A stretch of 64,000 nucleotides of DNA from the NCBI RefSeq assembly GCF_001715975.1, contig NZ_MARB01000025.1:1-64000 (forward strand). The letters are read 5' to 3'. The DNA is from Candidatus Thiodiazotropha endolucinida (GTDB lineage Bacteria > Pseudomonadota > Gammaproteobacteria > Chromatiales > Chromatiaceae). A model generated the notes under the pieces. That model worked only from the letters and a program-made list of their open reading frames with translations. It had not been told where the DNA came from and ran no database searches. Positions 45,244 through 54,144 of this stretch are shown here, one piece after another. Position numbers and translations under genes: made by a program. Each line of letters begins with the position of its first letter. Within the stretch, counting starts at the first letter, position 1.

Positions 45244-45767
45244 TGGTCTTCACCCAGGAGCGCCGCCCTTAAGCGTGGCTTTGCTGTTGCCGGACTGAGC
45301 CATATGTTGAAAAAAGCCGCCGCCAGTTCGGGATCATCGATCCTGCCCAGATAATCTTTCCGGCAGTAGAAGCGTGCGCCCTCACCCGGCAGATGAACAC
45401 CCACTATCACATCCCCAGGGGTGACATCGCAAAAAACCGCCTTGAACTGATCAAGTACCGCGTCTCTGTCCGCCAGCGCATGACCCCGGATCTTTTCGAT
45501 CTGTTTGAGCGAGGTTTTCGCCAACCGTTCTCGGCTGATATCCATGCGGTAGACGATTTCCAGGGCATGCGGCATGTTCGGATGGTATTCTCCCTGTGGT
45601 GCATAAAGGGTTGCCTTGTAGACCCTGATGCCCCACCAGGTCAAAACACCGCTGCCCACGCTGCGCAGCGATGGATAGTCGGCCAGTGGACTGATCCTTG
45701 CGCTGACGTCGCCCCACGTTAGGTAAAGTAACAGAAGCGGCCCAACGAACTTCGGCAACGCTTTCAT
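45240..45767 (-). CDS. Exported chalcone isomerase-like protein
   Basis: 175 residues with an N-terminal signal segment (MKALPKFVGPLLLLYLTWG) and the chalcone-isomerase-like fold (LTWWGIRVYKATLYAPQGEY, ERLAKTSLKQIEKIRG). Bacterial members bind lipids or heme-like ligands rather than flavonoids. ATG overlaps the CFA synthase stop. Confidence 0.82.
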   Translation of the reverse strand: MKALPKFVGPLLLLYLTWGDVSARISPLADYPSLRSVGSGVLTWWGIRVYKATLYAPQGEYHPNMPHALEIVYRMDISRERLAKTSLKQIEKIRGHALADRDAVLDQFKAVFCDVTPGDVIVGVHLPGEGARFYCRKDYLGRIDDPELAAAFFNIWLSPATAKPRLRAALLGEDQ

Positions 45768-46969
45768 GCTGACTCTACCTTTACCAATGCACACTGCATG
45801 ACATCTATCCGCGCTTCATCGAAGCCAGCTTCGCAATAGGCAAGATAGAACTCCCACAGCCGGACAAAACGCATATCAAAACCAGCCGCCAGGACCTGTT
45901 CCCGTTTGTCCTGAAAATTCTGCCGCCAGCGTCGCAAGGTCTCTGCATAGTCAGCGCCGAAACACTCCTTTGTGACTATTTTGAAACCGTGGTTTCGTGC
46001 AAGATCATGCAAGCGCTCTGGCGATGGGAGCATCCCACCGGGAAATATAAACTGCTGGATGAAATCACTCCTGCGGCGATAACGATCGAACAGGTCATTG
46101 CGAATGACAATGGTTTGAATCGCAGCCCTGCCGCCCATGTTCAAAAGCTCATTAAGCTTTCTGAAATAGCGTTCCCAATAGTCCTCCCCCACCGCCTCGA
46201 ACATTTCGATGGAGACAATATGGTCATAATTGCCGTTAAGCGCACGATAATCCTTGAGTGACAAACTCACCTGTTTTTGCAACCCCGCCTCAAATATACG
46301 ATCACGGGCATAGCTCAGCTGACTGGGTGAAAGGGTGACACCATCAATCGTAACGCCCTGTCTCGCCGCGTAATCGGCAAAACCGCCCCAACCACAACCG
46401 ATCTCCAGTACGCGGCTGCCACGGGTGGCGCCCGCCATATCGATCATGCGTCGGTATTTGACTGCCTGGGCCTGTTGCAGATCACCATGCAGATCATCGT
46501 CAAAGCGGGCACTGGAGTAGGTCATGGAGTCGTCCAGCCAAAGCCGGTAGAAATCATTGCCCAGATCGTAATGGGCCTCGATATTTTGCGAGCTTCCCCG
46601 TTTGCTGTTGGGTCGCAGCAGGTGACGCATGCGATAGAAGAGGTTAAACAACCGATTGCGCTGAAATGCCTTGATCAAGGCTGTTTGATTTTGCAGTGCG
46701 ATACGCAACAACAAGGTCAGGTTACTGCTGGTCACTTCACCATCCCGGAAGCATTCAGCCAATCCTATGTCGCCCCCGCGGAAGATACGTCTCAGTGATG
46801 ACCAGGTTTCCAACTGTATATCGGCATGTGGCGCACAGCCGTCACCGAAATGTAGTTGATACCCCTCCGGAGTTGTCAGTGTCAGCGTACCTGCGCGAAT
46901 CCCGCGTAGCACGGAAATAAGGGACCTGACCTGCCGAGGTAGTGCCTGCGCATCCAGGACGGTCGTCAT
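45764..46969 (-). CDS. Cyclopropane-fatty-acyl-phospholipid synthase family methyltransferase
   Basis: 401 residues. SAM-binding VLEIGCGWGGFADYAA, GVTLSPSQLSYA, and the CFA segments YRALNGNYDHIVSIEMFEAVGEDYWERYF and FIFPGGMLPS. Methylates double bonds of membrane lipids; in ChrR/LitR-type clusters relatives act in furan or branched fatty-acid formation under photo-oxidative stress. The ATG five bases after the DUF1365 stop is chosen. Confidence 0.87.
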   Translation of the reverse strand: MTTVLDAQALPRQVRSLISVLRGIRAGTLTLTTPEGYQLHFGDGCAPHADIQLETWSSLRRIFRGGDIGLAECFRDGEVTSSNLTLLLRIALQNQTALIKAFQRNRLFNLFYRMRHLLRPNSKRGSSQNIEAHYDLGNDFYRLWLDDSMTYSSARFDDDLHGDLQQAQAVKYRRMIDMAGATRGSRVLEIGCGWGGFADYAARQGVTIDGVTLSPSQLSYARDRIFEAGLQKQVSLSLKDYRALNGNYDHIVSIEMFEAVGEDYWERYFRKLNELLNMGGRAAIQTIVIRNDLFDRYRRRSDFIQQFIFPGGMLPSPERLHDLARNHGFKIVTKECFGADYAETLRRWRQNFQDKREQVLAAGFDMRFVRLWEFYLAYCEAGFDEARIDVMQCALVKVESA

Positions 46970-46974
46970 ACTGT

Positions 46975-47733
46975 TCACTTGGTTGCCTCCTCGATCGATG
47001 ATGATGTTCTGTGACTCAGTGAGACCCCCTTCAACCACAAGCGCAGCGCCTGCCAATGGATGCGGACCGTGACACCCAGGGTCAATAAAGGTTGTTTTAA
47101 CAGGGCGATTAACAGATTGGCGTCGGTCAGCGGCTTCGACCTTCCCCAGATTGCAGTATTCAATTTCAGCTGGCCCTGGTCGTAGTAATCGATACGCACC
47201 CTGGGTGCGTCGAAATCGACATTGAAATGGAATCTGTAGCCGCCGCTGACCGGATAGAAAGGTGAGACATAGAGCCGCTTAACGGCCTCAACTGCGGTGA
47301 ACGAACCATCCCCCGGCTTGGGTTGCAACACATAACAGTGGCGTTCACCGAAAGTATTATTGACCTCCGCAACAATCGCACCCACAGTGCCGTCACTGCG
47401 CTGGCAATACCAGAAACTCACCGGATTGAAGAGATAACCGAAAACCCTTGGAAAGGTCTGTAGCCAAAGTCCACCATTGCAATCATCGATCCCGGATTCG
47501 ACCAGGCGCTCACGCACCCAGATGCGCGGATCCCTGCCATCCCCGTAATCCTTGAAATGAAACGCCAGGGGGCGCCGTCGGTTGATACCCAACAACCAGT
47601 GGCGCTGCCCTTCCAACTGCTCAAGATTGATGAGAATAAAAAAGACCGGATAGACAAATCTGTTCTCCACCGGCAAACGGCGGCGATGCATAACCCGGCC
47701 AACAACGATGCGGCTTAGAGCACTGCTTTCCAT
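46975..47733 (-). CDS. DUF1365 protein
   Basis: 252 residues; conserved RNRFVYPVFFILINLEQL-type start (VENRFVYPVFFILINLEQL), WLQTFPRVFGYLFNPVSFWYC and NTFGERHCYVL. Almost always found next to the FAD oxidase and CFA synthase in such clusters; biochemical role unsolved. Confidence 0.87.
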   Translation of the reverse strand: MESSALSRIVVGRVMHRRRLPVENRFVYPVFFILINLEQLEGQRHWLLGINRRRPLAFHFKDYGDGRDPRIWVRERLVESGIDDCNGGLWLQTFPRVFGYLFNPVSFWYCQRSDGTVGAIVAEVNNTFGERHCYVLQPKPGDGSFTAVEAVKRLYVSPFYPVSGGYRFHFNVDFDAPRVRIDYYDQGQLKLNTAIWGRSKPLTDANLLIALLKQPLLTLGVTVRIHWQALRLWLKGVSLSHRTSSSIEEATK

Positions 47734-48971
47734 GGTGCCTCCGCATCGAAGTCGCCAATGATTCTCAGCGCCGACTTAAGACCATCCTCATGAAACCCAT
47801 AACCACACCAGGCCCCGCAGAACCAGACGCGATTGCGGCCCTGTATCTCACTCAACCGGGCTTGGGCATCGATTGCGGATTGGTTGAAAACCGGATGATC
47901 ATATCGATAAGTGGCAATCGGATTTTCCGGCATGTACCGCCTGTCGGGGTTGAGGGTAATCATGAGCGGCGTCTCGAAAGGCAACCGCTGCAGTCGGTTG
48001 AGGAGATAGGAGACACAGGCCGACTGATCCATTTCGCCAAGCGAGCGGTAATTCCATGCTGACCAGAGAGATTCCCTTGTCGGTAAAAAACGCCGGTCAG
48101 TATGGAGCACCGCCCTATTGGGCTGGTAGGTGAATGCACCCAGAAGCAACCTCTCCTCCGCATCGGCATCTTTGAGCATCCGCAGGGTATCGGGTGCGTG
48201 AGTCGCGAAGATCACCGCATCATAGAGAGAATGCTCAAGCGCCGATTCCACCTCGACCCAAGCACCCCTTCGAACAACGCTTTTGACAGGTGTGCCGAGT
48301 CGGATATCGAGGGGTTTCGCAAGCTTTTCAACATAACATCTTCCGCCCCTGATCAGAGTGCGCCACTGCGGCCGCCCTTCAATCTGCAGCAGGCGGTGAT
48401 TGATACAGAACCTGAGGAATGTGGCTGCGGGAAAGCCGAGAATCTCAGCCGGAGTAGAGGACCAGATGGCCGCCGCCATCGGCAACAGATACCAGGAACG
48501 AAACCACTCCGAATAACCGTGCTCATCCAGCAAGAGACCCAGCGATACCCGACGCGGCTCGGACCAAGCTAGCAGGCTCTGTGCCCGACTGTTGAAATGG
48601 ACAATCTCCTGCAACATGCGCCAGTAGTTCAGACGCACAAGATTACGCCGCTGGGCGAACAGGGTCCCCAGGCTGCTGCCTGCCCATTCGAGATTCGCCT
48701 CAGGCACACTGACGCTGAATGACATCTCCGTTGCATGGGTCTCTATTCCCAGGTGATCGAACAACTTGATCAGATTGGGATAGGTAAGATCGTTGTAGAC
48801 AAGAAATCCCGTATCCACTGGATGGGTTTTACCCTCCAGGGTGACATCCACCGTATGGGTGTGACCGCCCAGATAGTCCGCCGCTTCAAACAGTGTTACC
48901 TGGTGTTTGTCATGCAACAGCCAGGCTGCAGACAAGCCACTAATCCCGCTTCCGATCACTGCTATTTTCAT
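47715..48971 (-). CDS. FAD-dependent oxidoreductase (amine-oxidase/desaturase-like)
   Basis: 418 residues. FAD-binding IAVIGSGISGLSAAWLLHDKHQVTLFE in two segments and C-terminal VWFCGAWCGYGFHEDGLKSA. Partner of CFA synthase and DUF1365 in lipid modification clusters, related to phytoene-desaturase-like oxidases. First gene of the operon, behind the divergent promoter. Confidence 0.87.
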   Translation of the reverse strand: MKIAVIGSGISGLSAAWLLHDKHQVTLFEAADYLGGHTHTVDVTLEGKTHPVDTGFLVYNDLTYPNLIKLFDHLGIETHATEMSFSVSVPEANLEWAGSSLGTLFAQRRNLVRLNYWRMLQEIVHFNSRAQSLLAWSEPRRVSLGLLLDEHGYSEWFRSWYLLPMAAAIWSSTPAEILGFPAATFLRFCINHRLLQIEGRPQWRTLIRGGRCYVEKLAKPLDIRLGTPVKSVVRRGAWVEVESALEHSLYDAVIFATHAPDTLRMLKDADAEERLLLGAFTYQPNRAVLHTDRRFLPTRESLWSAWNYRSLGEMDQSACVSYLLNRLQRLPFETPLMITLNPDRRYMPENPIATYRYDHPVFNQSAIDAQARLSEIQGRNRVWFCGAWCGYGFHEDGLKSALRIIGDFDAEAPWKAVL

Positions 48972-48988
48972 TATGCCCTCGCCTATTT

Positions 48989-48999
48989 TGTACTATACA
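48989..48999. promoter_or_regulatory. TGTAC-type operator palindrome A
   Basis: TGTA-CTA-TACA, perfect, just upstream of the leftward operon. Candidate site for the B12-binding MerR regulator. Confidence 0.45.
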
Positions 49000-49041
49000 T
49001 AAATGCCAAATATAGCGCTTGAATCTGATAAATCAAATTTA

Positions 49042-49052
49042 TGTACTAGACA
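49042..49052. promoter_or_regulatory. TGTAC-type operator palindrome B and rightward -35
   Basis: TGTACTAGACA, one mismatch from palindrome A. Its TAGACA part (49047-49052) is spaced 16 bases from a TAATAT -10 (49069-49074), giving a plausible rightward promoter with the operator over the -35. Confidence 0.45.
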
Positions 49053-49064
49053 TTTACAATTTTT

Positions 49065-49110
49065 TGTCTAATATTTACATCACTGAGGCCATTTCTGCCC
49101 AGTTTGTACA
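49065..49110. promoter_or_regulatory. Further TGT...ACA motifs in the rightward promoter
   Basis: TGTCTAATATTTACA at 49065-49079 overlaps the -10, and TGTACA occurs at 49105-49110. Together with A and B they make four related elements in 120 bases between divergent operons. Confidence 0.35.
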
Positions 49111-49127
49111 ACACAAAGGAGAGAGAG

Positions 49128-49292
49128 ATGTCAGGTTACGAAAAGCAGATACTTGAGACTGAACGCCGCTACGATCAACTGATGCAGCAGATCGAAAAGG
49201 AGGACCCCAATGTGCTCCACTCTGTTGTGCCTGGGAGCCGATTGCACGAAATCATTCACAATCCCGTCACTGAGGGTATCGACGAGGGGTGA
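49128..49292 (+). CDS. Small soluble protein of unknown function
   Basis: 54 residues, helical, starting MSGYEKQILETERRYDQL; AAGGAGAG before ATG 49128 decides the start. First gene of the rightward arm of the proposed light-regulated locus. No family recognised. Confidence 0.6.
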   Translation: MSGYEKQILETERRYDQLMQQIEKEDPNVLHSVVPGSRLHEIIHNPVTEGIDEG

Positions 49293-49347
49293 TGAGCCAC
49301 CAGGGCGGCAAGGCAGTCGCCTGCCGCCGCACACCGGGTCATATAAG

Positions 49348-49932
49348 ATGAAAACACTACGCCGGAAATCTCCAGTCGATTTAACCATCCCGCTTGTTGC
49401 ACTTTTGTTGTTGATTCCATTTAGCGGCCATGCACAAAGTGATGCCGGTTTGATATGTAGCGATAACAGCAGTTACTCGAAACGGCAACTCGACAGCAAA
49501 CGTATCGACAACCTGTGTGAGACCTACAGGGGAAAGGTGATGCTGGTGGTCAATACCGCCAGCCGTTGCGCCTTCACAGATCAATACGACGGATTGGAAA
49601 AGATCTATTCACGCTATCGTGACCGTGGACTGGTGGTGCTCGGTTTTCCATCCAACGACTTTGGCAATCAGGAACCTGGTAGCGAGGTAAAGATCAAAAA
49701 GTTCTGCCGACTCACCTATGGTGTACAGTTTCCCATGTATGCCAAGTCACGGGTCACGGGTGATGATGCGGATCCCTTCTATCGTGCATTGGCCGATGCA
49801 GCGGGCACTCCGCCACGCTGGAACTTTCACAAATACCTTATCGATCGTGACGGTAAACTTGTCGGAAGCTACAACAGCTCCGTCAAACCCGGGAGCTCGA
49901 TACTGATCCAGGCAATCGAAGGCCTTTTATGA
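49348..49932 (+). CDS. Exported glutathione peroxidase
   Basis: 194 residues with a signal peptide (hydrophobic 12-24, cleavage HAQ). Peroxidatic Cys74 in NTASRCAFTDQYDGLEKIY, then GFPSNDFGNQEPG and WNFHKYLIDRDG, the standard GPx motifs. The periplasmic location is unusual and fits protection from peroxides near the membrane, in keeping with the stress theme of the neighbouring operon. Confidence 0.85.
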   Translation: MKTLRRKSPVDLTIPLVALLLLIPFSGHAQSDAGLICSDNSSYSKRQLDSKRIDNLCETYRGKVMLVVNTASRCAFTDQYDGLEKIYSRYRDRGLVVLGFPSNDFGNQEPGSEVKIKKFCRLTYGVQFPMYAKSRVTGDDADPFYRALADAAGTPPRWNFHKYLIDRDGKLVGSYNSSVKPGSSILIQAIEGLL

Positions 49933-50022
49933 ATCATCTCAGCGAAAATTTCCTGAAGCGCGTCAATGGCTCAGCCATCCGGGCCTTGCGCCGTTTATGC
50001 CTGGTAGGGTCAGGAGTCACAC

Positions 50023-50928
50023 ATGAACATCGCCATCAGTGGATCAACCGGGTTTATCGGCACCCACCTTAGCCGTATGCTGCGCAATCAAGGACATACC
50101 GTGATACCTGTTGGCCGACGTAATTTCAATAGTGGAACCCGACATCTCTCGACACTCGTTGATGGCTGCGATGCAGTGATCAACCTGGCCGGCGCGCCGA
50201 TCAACCGTCGCTGGACATCTGGCTACAAGCGTACCCTCATCGCCAGCCGGGTGGAAACCACGCGTATGCTGGTGGATGCAATCTCGCAAACCTCCAAACG
50301 GCCCAAAACCTTCATCTCAACCTCAGGTATGGGCGCCTTCACTTCAGATGGCCGCTATACAGAGCGCGATGTCGCCAATGCTGCAGATTTCCTGGGTGAA
50401 CTCTCATTTGACTGGGAATCCGCAGCCTGGGAGGCAGAAACCCTCGGTATGCGCGTCGTCGTGTTCAGGCTCTCCCTGGTACTTGGTGCAGATGGCGGTT
50501 TGATGAAACAGGTTTTACTGCCATTCCGGTTGGGCTTGGGTGGGCCGGTCGCAAGCGGAGAACAACATTTTTCCTGGATCCATGTCGATGATCTTGTCAA
50601 CGCCTATCTGATGGCGCTGGATAACCGAAATTGCAAAGGCATCTATCATCTTGCCGCGCCCAATCCGGTAAACAATCTGGCGTTCACACGCATCCTGGGT
50701 AAGGTGTTGAACCGGCCTACACCGTTACGCGTCCCGACTGCACTGTTAAAGGTGATGTATGGTGAAGGCGCCGAGGCAATGACATCGGGACAGTGCATCG
50801 TCTCGGAACGGCTTGCAGAAACAGGCTTCAAGTTCCGCTACCCAAACCTTGATGGTGCAATTCGAGCCATCGTCAAGGCATCCGCCGGAAACCGATCTCT
50901 CATCGATCTAATCGACTCGAGGGGATAA
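50023..50928 (+). CDS. TIGR01777-family SDR epimerase-like protein
   Basis: 301 residues; NAD(P)-binding ISGSTGFIGTHLSRML, INLAGAPINRRWTSGYKRTL, STSGMGAF and the DUF1731-type C-terminus (LRVPTALLKVMYGEGAEAM...). AGGAG precedes the ATG. Members recur in LitR/photolyase clusters; substrate unknown. Confidence 0.87.
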   Translation: MNIAISGSTGFIGTHLSRMLRNQGHTVIPVGRRNFNSGTRHLSTLVDGCDAVINLAGAPINRRWTSGYKRTLIASRVETTRMLVDAISQTSKRPKTFISTSGMGAFTSDGRYTERDVANAADFLGELSFDWESAAWEAETLGMRVVVFRLSLVLGADGGLMKQVLLPFRLGLGGPVASGEQHFSWIHVDDLVNAYLMALDNRNCKGIYHLAAPNPVNNLAFTRILGKVLNRPTPLRVPTALLKVMYGEGAEAMTSGQCIVSERLAETGFKFRYPNLDGAIRAIVKASAGNRSLIDLIDSRG

Positions 50929-51082
50929 ATAAAATATATTCATTTCATTTTACGCTGTTGACAGCGATAGGCTTGGATTAAGCTGGCATTGATGGCCTAC
51001 AGGCGTTGGGTACACGGATCATCTTCGCAATTGCCAGGATCACGGATAGAGTATCCCGCTACCTGTTACCGGAGTAAAAAGA

Positions 51083-52183
51083 ATGAGCCAGCTATTCACC
51101 CCCTACGCTCTCGGCCGGCTAAACCTGGAAAACCGCATTGTCATCGCCCCCATGTGTCAATATTCGGCGCTGCAGGGCCAGGCCACAGACTGGCACCTGA
51201 TCCACCTTGGCCACTTGGCACTCTCCGGCGCCGGCCTGCTTTTCATCGAAGCCACAGCAGTCACCCCGCAAGGACGCATCTCGCAGAATGACCTCGGTCT
51301 CTGGTCGGATGGCACTGAAAAGGCGCTGGCGCGGGTTATCGAGCGTCTGCGCACTTATTCGAATATGCCTCTCGCCATCCAGTTGGCCCATGCCGGACGA
51401 AAAGCCTCCACCGCTCTCCCCTGGACCGGCGGTGGACAGATCTCACCGGAAGAGGGTGGATGGGAGACATGCGCCCCCTCACCCTTACCCTGGAGCGAAG
51501 AACAACGCCCACCTGTGGCACTGGACAGGCGAGGCATGACAGAGATACGCCAGGCCTTCGTTGACGCCGCCATACGCGCCCACCGACTGGGTATCGAGGT
51601 GATCGAACTCCATGCCGCCCATGGCTATCTGCTGCATCAGTTTCTGTCGCCCCTGTCCAATCAGCGTGACGATGCCTATGGTGGCTCTCTGGAAAACCGT
51701 CTGCGCTATCCACTGGAGGTCTTTGAAGCAGTGCGTGAGGCGATCCCATCCGGGGTACCGATAGGCATCCGTATCTCGGCCACGGACTGGATCGCGGGGG
51801 GCTGGGATATCGGACAGAGCCTTATCCTGGCTGAAGCACTGAAACAGCTTGACTGTAACTTCATCCATGTCTCCAGCGGAGGCCTCTCCCCACTGCAGCA
51901 GATTCCCGCGGTACCCGGTTTTCAAGTGACCTTTGCGGAACGCATCCGGCATGAGGTTGGTGTGCCGACCATTGCGGTAGGGCTGATCACCGAGCCGCAG
52001 CAGGCTGAAGGGATCGTCGCTTCCGGACAGGCGGATCTGGTGGCACTGGCCCGCGGTATTCTCTACAACCCCCGCTGGCCCTGGCATGCGGCCGCCACTC
52101 TGGGTGGCCAGGTCATCGCACCGCCGCAATACTGGCGGTCACCGCCGGTCGGTACTGATTCTCTATTCACCGGGGCCAGTTGA
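51083..52183 (+). CDS. NADH:flavin oxidoreductase, Old Yellow Enzyme family (YqjM-like)
   Basis: 366 residues, TIM barrel: NRIVIAPMCQYSA (with the redox-tuning Cys typical of YqjM), QLAHAGRKA, HAAHGYLLHQFLSPLSNQRDDAYGGSLENR and the C-terminal ALARGILYNPRWP. Reduces activated C=C bonds using NAD(P)H and FMN. Last gene of the rightward arm; natural substrate unknown. Confidence 0.9.
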   Translation: MSQLFTPYALGRLNLENRIVIAPMCQYSALQGQATDWHLIHLGHLALSGAGLLFIEATAVTPQGRISQNDLGLWSDGTEKALARVIERLRTYSNMPLAIQLAHAGRKASTALPWTGGGQISPEEGGWETCAPSPLPWSEEQRPPVALDRRGMTEIRQAFVDAAIRAHRLGIEVIELHAAHGYLLHQFLSPLSNQRDDAYGGSLENRLRYPLEVFEAVREAIPSGVPIGIRISATDWIAGGWDIGQSLILAEALKQLDCNFIHVSSGGLSPLQQIPAVPGFQVTFAERIRHEVGVPTIAVGLITEPQQAEGIVASGQADLVALARGILYNPRWPWHAAATLGGQVIAPPQYWRSPPVGTDSLFTGAS

Positions 52184-52213
52184 TATCAATCCAATCAGCT
52201 CGGCCCGGACTAT

Positions 52214-52957
52214 TCAGTGATACTTTTCAGTGGTGAAGTGCCCCGGCTCCCGCTTGCGATGCTTGCGCATGCCCCTAGCCTCCAGGGCGGCAGATACCTC
52301 CCGAATCATACCCATGTTGCCACAAAGCATCACATGTGATTTTTCCGGGGTAAGTACGACTCCGGTATGACTCTCGAGACGACCGTCTTCCAGTGCTGCC
52401 AGAATACGTCCCTGCAGGGCGCCATCCACCCGCTCCTGACTTGTGATCGGTTGATAGCGGAAGCGCTCACCATAACGCTGCTTCAGATTGTCGATCTCCT
52501 CGCTGTAACTGAGTTGATCCTTGTAGGGAACGTTGTGTACCAGAACCATCTGCCGGTATTGCCGCCATGAATGCTCGGTACGCAGAATGGAGAGATAGAC
52601 ACCCAACGCCGTTCCAGTGGCGATCATCCAGAGATTTTCACTACCCGGCAGTTGATCCAGGGTGAAAAAGCCGTTGGCCCTGGCTGAGACCCAGACCCGG
52701 TCACCCGGTTCCAGGGCAGCAAGCCGGGGACTTAGAGGACCGTTCTCCACTTCATTGAAATGGATCTCCAGCATCTCATCCTGGGGTGGGTTAACAAATG
52801 AGTAGGGCCGCGCCACCCGCTCACCATCGATTTCCAGTGCGAGGCGAGTGAACTGCCCGGCAGTGAACTTATCCACAGGCGCCTTGAGGCGAATAGAGTA
52901 GAGCTTGTCAGCCCAATGCCGCTTCTCGACTATCGTACCTTCCAGCCACTTTTCCAC
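52214..52957 (-). CDS. fpr: Ferredoxin-NADP+ reductase
   Basis: 247 residues; FAD-binding RPYSFVNPP, NADP-binding WMIATGTALGVYLSIL, and LCGNMGMIREV with C-terminal GHFTTEKYH. Subclass I bacterial Fpr, moving electrons between NADPH and ferredoxin or flavodoxin. Convergent with the OYE gene. Confidence 0.9.
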   Translation of the reverse strand: MEKWLEGTIVEKRHWADKLYSIRLKAPVDKFTAGQFTRLALEIDGERVARPYSFVNPPQDEMLEIHFNEVENGPLSPRLAALEPGDRVWVSARANGFFTLDQLPGSENLWMIATGTALGVYLSILRTEHSWRQYRQMVLVHNVPYKDQLSYSEEIDNLKQRYGERFRYQPITSQERVDGALQGRILAALEDGRLESHTGVVLTPEKSHVMLCGNMGMIREVSAALEARGMRKHRKREPGHFTTEKYH

Positions 52958-53075
52958 AGCTCAGATCTCCAACCAGACTAATGTGCCTCGGATAATCGGC
53001 CCCGGTGTGCCGTTTTCTCCTCAAATATGGGCATGTATAACCTCAAATTCGAGATCCTTCATCGTTGCAAATATT

Positions 53076-53234
53076 GTGGTTTATCGGCATGTTGGCTTGT
53101 CAATCAGCGACGCTCGGAGTCAGCTGCTCAGAAAGGACTATGCTATTGAGTATGGTGAAATACTGGGATTCGAAGTGGTGGGCGCGACCCTGCGCAAAAA
53201 ACCCAATACATCACAAATCATGATACAAAATTAA
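53076..53234 (+). pseudogene. Cysteine-less glutaredoxin-like remnant
   Basis: In frame from GTG 53076, VVYRHVGLSISDARSQLL aligns with the glutaredoxin start IYTKETCPYCHRAKALL at equal length, but CPYC is replaced by LSIS; YAIEYGEI and NTSQIMI match the later Y-EI and TVPQIFI segments. A stop then removes about 25 C-terminal residues. So this looks like a decayed grx gene. The match is by eye and short. Confidence 0.35.
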
Positions 53235-53323
53235 TATTTATCATTTTTACTAAGAACCAACTGACTACCATACTATCCGGTAATCAGTTTTTACTTATTA
53301 AAATCCAGAAGGAGGTCCAGGCC

Positions 53324-53665
53324 ATGCCTCAGACTGCCGCACCGACAACCAACACCGCTTCCCCGCCCCCGCTTTTCGATGGGAGCGGCTATCTCATCGA
53401 TCATCTGTCATGGAACGAACAGCTTGCCCGCGATCTGGCCCAGCAGGAGGGGGTGGGAGAACTGAGCGAACAACATTGGCAGGTGCTGCGACACATCCGT
53501 GAACGCTATCTGAGTCTGGGCGCCTTGCCCAATATGCGCCAGGTATGCCGAGCCACAGGCATACCCCGCTGGAAGGTCCATAATCTATTCGGGAGTTGCC
53601 TCAGTATCTGGCGTATCGCCGGACTTCCCGATCCTGGCGAGGAAGCCAAAGCCTACCTAAGCTGA
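53324..53665 (+). CDS. DsrC/TusE-family protein lacking the C-terminal cysteines
   Basis: 113 residues. The fold signature is clear: DGSGYLIDHLSWNEQLARDLAQQEGV, LSEQHWQVLRHIRERYLSLG and LFGSC-IWRIAGLPDPGEEAKAYLS. In DsrC/TusE the tail carries one or two sulfur-carrying Cys (CKLAGLPKPVGC type); here the matching positions are Trp and Glu, so sulfur relay through the tail is not possible. Such homologues are called RspA-like and are thought to be regulatory. AGGAGG precedes the ATG. Confidence 0.82.
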   Translation: MPQTAAPTTNTASPPPLFDGSGYLIDHLSWNEQLARDLAQQEGVGELSEQHWQVLRHIRERYLSLGALPNMRQVCRATGIPRWKVHNLFGSCLSIWRIAGLPDPGEEAKAYLS

Positions 53666-54144
53666 TACTTGATCTTGTCTCTATAAAACGGGTTTACAGA
53701 GTCCCTGTCGACCACATCAGTCTACTGAATTTCACAGCCCGGCATCCTCAATTGCGGAGCCGGGCTTGTGTTGCACCCGTGAGATCGGAAAATGATCCAT
53801 AACTGAATAATAGGATCCTCCGAAGAATTTATGAGTAGACTTCACTGATCCTGTCGTTCCGGCGCATGCCGGAATCCAGATCCTCGCGGCGATTCCAACC
53901 ATATTTCCCGTTGATATATAGGTCCAGGCTATACAACAACAGCATGGATGCATCTTCATACTGAGCATTTGTACCGTTTCGGTCCTGCAGGAACACCTGG
54001 CATTCGCTTTGGTTTCCAGAGGAATCACTTACACCCCATAGACCCTTGCACACCGGATGAGGAATAATATCAGGCAGCGGTTAATCAGGTTGCGTATTTT
54101 ATTGAGAATGAAAAGTTCTGATTCTAAAGATTCAACTACAATTC
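53666..54144. other. Spacer before the DctB gene
   Basis: About 480 bases with no supported gene; an inverted repeat of a common dispersed type lies at 53858-53876. Confidence 0.45.
53852..53884. repeat. Dispersed TTCCGGC palindromic repeat
   Basis: TTCCGGC-GCAT-GCCGGAA followed by TCCAGATCC, the pattern of a common bacterial intergenic repeat (GTCATTCCGGC...GCCGGAATCC). Confidence 0.6.

Noticed and set aside
53829-54053. 74-residue minus-strand frame in the dctB upstream region
   Set aside because: It includes the TTCCGGC repeat in its reading, has no homology and lacks a ribosome-binding site.
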